Shown: piece by piece, positions 61,034 to 64,000 of the stretch | Layout: each line of letters opens with the position of its first letter | Position numbering within the stretch: position 1 is the first letter of the stretch | Source: Paragonimus westermani | Taxonomy: Eukaryota; Platyhelminthes; Trematoda; Plagiorchiida; Troglotrematidae | Length of the DNA stretch: 64,000 bases | Assembly (NCBI GenBank): GCA_008508345.1 | Contig: QNGE01000926.1 | Coordinates: 31,528-95,527, forward strand | Reading direction: 5' to 3' | Made by a program: the position numbers and the translations under genes | Notes under the pieces: generated by a model | The model's input: the letters and a program-made list of their open reading frames with translations, nothing else | Database searches by the model: none | What the model was told of the DNA's origin: nothing

Positions 61034-61109
61034 TTTGCCCCTTCTTTAAGGAACTTGCCGCAATTGTACAACGGTGCCAATTGTACACCAGTGATCTATC
61101 GCCCACGAG

Positions 61110-61600
61110 AATCTTGACCGATTTGAAAGCTCGTGTTCCTGTGGTTCTTGATGGTGAACGATCCGTTTCATTGTTTTCCGAGTCTGCCTGCGATGGGGCC
61201 GTATGTTTCTGCTCCACCATGGTCTCTCACATTCACCTGAGCTCCAATCTCGAACGGACGCCATCTGTGTGTTGTGCTTTATGTCATATCTTTGTTTATT
61301 TTGACAATGTCTTCCTGTTTTCCATTGAAGCACACGATGTTGGTGGGATTGGATCAAAAATGTCCATTCCCCATGTGTGCGCGGCCTGCTCTGTTACGGT
61401 GGATTGCACCGGCGATGTTGTCGTCGTTGTCTCTCGGTTCTGCTGGCAATGAGAGCAAGCTCGAATGAAATCACTCACGTCTTTTCGCATCGTGGGCCAA
61501 ACTACCCTTCGCCGCAGTGGTCCAAACACGTGTTCTCACCCCATGTGAACACCTGTGTGTGCCAATCGAATCACACGTTCCCTCTGGTCCACTGGACTAA
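61110..61600 (-). pseudogene. Gypsy integrase remnants
   Basis: VVWPTMRKDVSDFIRACSHC (about 61435-61520) is the second half of the HHCC zinc finger, with WPxMxKDV and CxxC intact; the first His region upstream is frameshifted. Then HTWGMDIFDPIPPTS (about 61345-61395) is the start of the integrase core, with the first catalytic Asp in the MDIFDPIPP block. The middle of the core, with the other catalytic Asp and Glu, is deleted. VNVRDHGGAETYGPIAGRLG (about 61165-61230) follows in another frame as the C-terminal domain. Clearly dead. Confidence 0.88.
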
Positions 61601-61899
61601 ATGGCAATCTTCGAGGTCGCAGCCCACTCTGCAATTCCACGTCGACGACGAGTTGGCCGTTCTCCAGGTGTAGCTGGTCTCAGATGTGTAATGGTTCATT
61701 TAGTCCCGAAGCCAATGATTTAGGTTTGGTTTCTGCTAGTCGATGTTCACGTATTTCGCTTACTTGAGGGTCTTGCTGTTGTCTGACCAATATGTCTTTA
61801 TCTGCAACCATTACTACGTTCACCCGTAGTGACTTCAGTCGGCAGCTCATTTTTCTGTACTGGTCACAAAAATGCGCCAGGTACCTCATTATTTCTGCC

Positions 61900-62050
61900 A
61901 CTGACGTGTCCGATAATAAAGTTGAACTCTTGTATTTGAAATGCCCAGTGCGCCAGTCGTCCGCTCGGATCTCTTGCCGTATTCAATCAGGTCAGGGATT
62001 TGTGGTCCGTCTCAGCATGAAAAGTAGTCGCTATCAGGTAGGTCCTCCAC
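61900..62050 (-). pseudogene. Gypsy RNase H remnant
   Basis: TTFHAETDHKSLT, a stop, then DPSGRLAHWAFQIQEFN are the TDHKSL and GRLARWxLxLQEF blocks of gypsy RNase H. The catalytic Asp of TDHK is present. The earlier catalytic residues were not found. The downstream minus frame (61901-61680) has the composition of the linker before integrase. Confidence 0.9.
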
Positions 62051-62207
62051 ACTTCTAGCGCCCATGCGACGGCTAGGTATAGTCAGTGGTGAAACACTTC
62101 CACCCTGCTTCTCTCAGTAGTCGACTGACCTACTCAACTGACTCCAATGGTTGTGAAAGAACTGTCCCGATTCCGATATCGCTTAAACTGAGAGTCGTCA
62201 GATATCG

Positions 62208-62700
62208 TCACATGTTGGCAGCTTTCTGCTTTCGTCTGTTGAACGCCACCTCTAAGTCTTCCAATAAGACAAATTGCTTCACCTTCCTAGTAGTTAGAAG
62301 AGTGGATATGTTTTCTGAGAGAACCCCGAGCATAAATGAGGAGTCATAGCAGCACATTCCGAGAGAGGACCTCAGTTTTCGCCTCGATTTTGGTGCCAGA
62401 AAATTCTTGATGGCTGTCAACTCCACTGGCAGTGGTTGAATTATTCGGGTATTATTCGGGTATCCTAAGCAGAAGATTGTACGGCAGTCGACTTGGCACT
62501 TCTTGCTGTCCACTTTCAGGCCGGCTGCATCGATTCGCCGTAGCATTGCTCGTAGCCTTTCAGCCTGTTGCGACACCGTACTGGAGAATATAACGATGTC
62601 ATCCCCATACATGACACAGGCCAGACGGCACCTAAGGAATTCGTATTGCTGTCCGTTCATAAAAAAGCGGCTTTCACTCTGTCTTTTTCCGTCAGTAGTC
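62208..62700 (-). pseudogene. Gypsy reverse transcriptase palm and thumb remnant
   Basis: FFMNGQQYEFLR (about 62645-62680) is the block preceding the MPFGL motif. It runs straight into ACVMYGDDIVIFSSTV (about 62575-62625), so the MPFGLxNAPxTFQ segment is deleted, while the catalytic YxDD survives as YGDD. Then come LKVDSKKCQ, CLGYPN, AIKNFLAPKSRRKLRSSLGM and a degenerate Kxx(F) block. An 11-bp tandem duplication (ATTCGGGTATT) near 62443-62463 disturbs the frame after CLGY. The 200-codon open frame (62810-62208) is the longest in the window, but it is a fusion of the LTR fragment and RT, not a native start. Confidence 0.92.
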
Positions 62701-62815
62701 CCTCGCGTTGTCCACAATCCGCCCGCCATAGGCTGTGGCCATATCCTAACATAGTGTTCAGATATTCCACTGAGTGCCGAAATAGTCGCCCCTCCGACTT
62801 GAACATCCATCGCCG
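62690..62815 (-). mobile_element. 5' LTR fragment of the gypsy element (copy F)
   Basis: GATGGATGTTCAAGTCGGAG at the outer edge, and GGAATATCTGAACACTATG further in, match the first 125 bp of LTR copy E. It breaks off and continues directly as the RT coding region, marking the internal deletion. Confidence 0.75.
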
Positions 62816-63129
62816 TATGTATTGATTTTTTTGCATGGGACGGGCATCTATCGCATGAATAACCTAAGGCAAAAGACCAGTAACATACTGACGAATCGGT
62901 AAGTGCCTGTACACCTGATTGGTTGGTTTGCGTGAGCTAGCACGAGCGATTGCGTGTGTGTATGCGTGCGTCCGTGTGTCCTGACAGTTTCTGCAACCTT
63001 GACGTGGTGGTCGGGCTTATGTGCTGTTCTGAGCCGGCAGACTATGCTGAGTGGTACATCGGTCCTCGCAGGTTCAACTGTCAGATTGACCAAAGGGGAG
63101 CAGCCAGACAAAATTCAGATTACTGATGA

Positions 63130-63250
63130 GTAGTCGGGGATTTGGTTTATTTTCAAGTTGACCATCACTCACATTTGATCGCAGCCTTCGCATTCAGATA
63201 GACTTTCCCGCCAGCCTCTTTCGAAAATTTCGAAAATTAAGTTGGGCTCG
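63130..63250 (-). mobile_element. SINE body fragment
   Basis: CATCACTCACATTTGATCGC, AGCCTTCGCATTCAGATAGA and CCAGCCTCTTTCGAAAATTT give the clearest version of the SINE body. The head is missing. Confidence 0.75.
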
Positions 63251-64000
63251 CTGTGGATGATGCCGATGTGTTGTGTTGTGTCTTGATTTGATGTTTGTTG
63301 TTCCCTGGTCTGGTTTTGCGTGTGACTTGTTCTTCTCTGCTGTAGTGTTAGTCTTAATGTATTGACTCCACAGGTGTGTGAATCTCCAGCTTAATCGTAG
63401 CTACTGCAATTTGGTTGTTGTTGGTGATCGATGCTGTTACGATTGTGTGTTCCTGTGTGTCACTCGATGCCTTGCGGTGCAGGCTTTTGAGCCAGGTCTA
63501 GGTCTGGGCCTTCTAGCAGTATCCAAAGCCCACAGCCCATGACATCACAGCATAAACCAAATACCATGCTGCATCAGCCGTCGCATGGAGTAGACCGGGT
63601 AGCCCTATCTGCTGTTGCAACCCTATCCGTATCCATCCTTATCTCAACCAATCATAGTATTGAAATGTGGCCAGTTGTAGCTGTGGGAGACTAGCTCAAT
63701 ACGGTTGGTGGCATCCGATTCGGATTAGCCTGTCACAGCGGCTGAAGCCAAAGGACGCCTGCGCTTAGCCATCACTGCAATTGGCTTGCGCTGCACCAAT
63801 TGCATTTCCACCAACACACCACATATCCAGTGTAAACCCGAAGGAATAAGACTGGGAGGTGTGCCAGTGGGACCTTTCTGTCCAGTCGGCCAATGCTGGT
63901 TAGCCACTTGATTGGCTAATAAGGAAAGGAAACCCCTATCTCACGGAAACTAAACAGAGAGGCTGCAATGACGAGATCTACACTGAGAAGAAAGATTTTT
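63251..64000. other. Unassigned, repeat-like
   Basis: The composition is GC-richer than the window average. No open frame exceeds 60 codons and there is no motif. The final 100 bp are A-rich on the plus strand. It may be the edge of another element continuing past the window. Confidence 0.4.

Larger units (their letters stand above)
60640..62815 (-). mobile_element. Internally deleted Ty3/gypsy retrotransposon
   Basis: On the minus strand the order is a 5' LTR fragment (62815-62690), RT palm onwards, RNase H, integrase zinc finger, start of the integrase core, integrase C-terminal region, then an LTR (61033-60640). Both LTR pieces point the same way as pol, as expected of one insertion. The distal part of the 5' LTR, the primer-binding site, gag, protease and the RT fingers are gone, and pol has many stops, so this is a defective copy of about 2.2 kb. 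RT before integrase defines the Ty3/gypsy order. The C-terminal VNVRDH-type block resembles the clade of flatworm gypsy elements with a VRDY motif, an assignment I hold loosely. Confidence 0.88.

Noticed and set aside
63125..63145. CTGATGAG next to the SINE body at 63.1 kb
   Set aside because: It lies on the opposite strand to the SINE copy and no CGAAA follows at a usable distance.
1..64000. CRISPR arrays, operons, bacterial promoters or phage genes
   Set aside because: No regularly spaced repeats and no bacterial coding density; the retroelement content is that of an animal genome.

Overview
This window looks like a gene-poor, repeat-packed stretch of a large animal genome, most likely a flatworm and plausibly a digenean trematode. 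No convincing host gene is visible. Almost everything recognisable is a decayed mobile element: Ty3/gypsy LTR pieces, one long CR1-like LINE, two or three Penelope-like elements with GIY-YIG endonucleases, a Tc1/mariner-type transposase relic, and many copies of a tRNA-headed SINE. The taxonomic guess rests on this combination, and above all on a tRNA-derived SINE carrying a hammerhead-type core, which recalls the Smalpha retroposon of schistosomes. It is an inference, not an identification.

Layout. 1-8 kb: no gene recognised; a 258-bp duplication split by a single N at 3681-4197. 8.1-9 kb: an LTR cut by a second N, then an unrecognised 102-codon frame. 9-14.6 kb: nothing coding; one SINE scrap and a trinucleotide microsatellite. 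14.6-23.3 kb: the most structured part. Two almost identical 851-bp arms lie inverted 7 kb apart. Between them are two diverged copies of a neighbouring repeat, a solo LTR with a 4-bp target duplication, a LINE relic of about 2.3 kb and a GC-rich LTR with an internal 173-bp tandem duplication. 24.2-24.7 kb: Tc1/mariner transposase pseudogene. 27-28.9 kb and 36-36.8 kb: SINE clusters. 41.2-43.8 kb: a solo LTR, then a gypsy RT fragment abutting an LTR of opposite orientation. 45.9-46.7 kb: the best preserved element, the C-terminal part of a Penelope-like RT plus GIY-YIG. 49.2-52.8 kb: two more Penelope-type 3' ends sharing a hammerhead-like motif, and a third N. 54.4 kb: second solo LTR of the family seen at 17.7 kb. 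55-55.6 kb: the longest SINE copy. 60.6-62.8 kb: an internally deleted gypsy element (LTR, RT, RNase H, integrase, LTR) on the minus strand.

Nothing here forms a pathway or operon; the units are independent insertions of different ages. The observations most worth following are the shared hammerhead-like core in the two Penelope 3' ends, the hammerhead core in the SINE, the young 851-bp inverted pair, and the solo-LTR family defined by two copies with clean target-site duplications. All three single Ns can be interpreted from the repeats around them.
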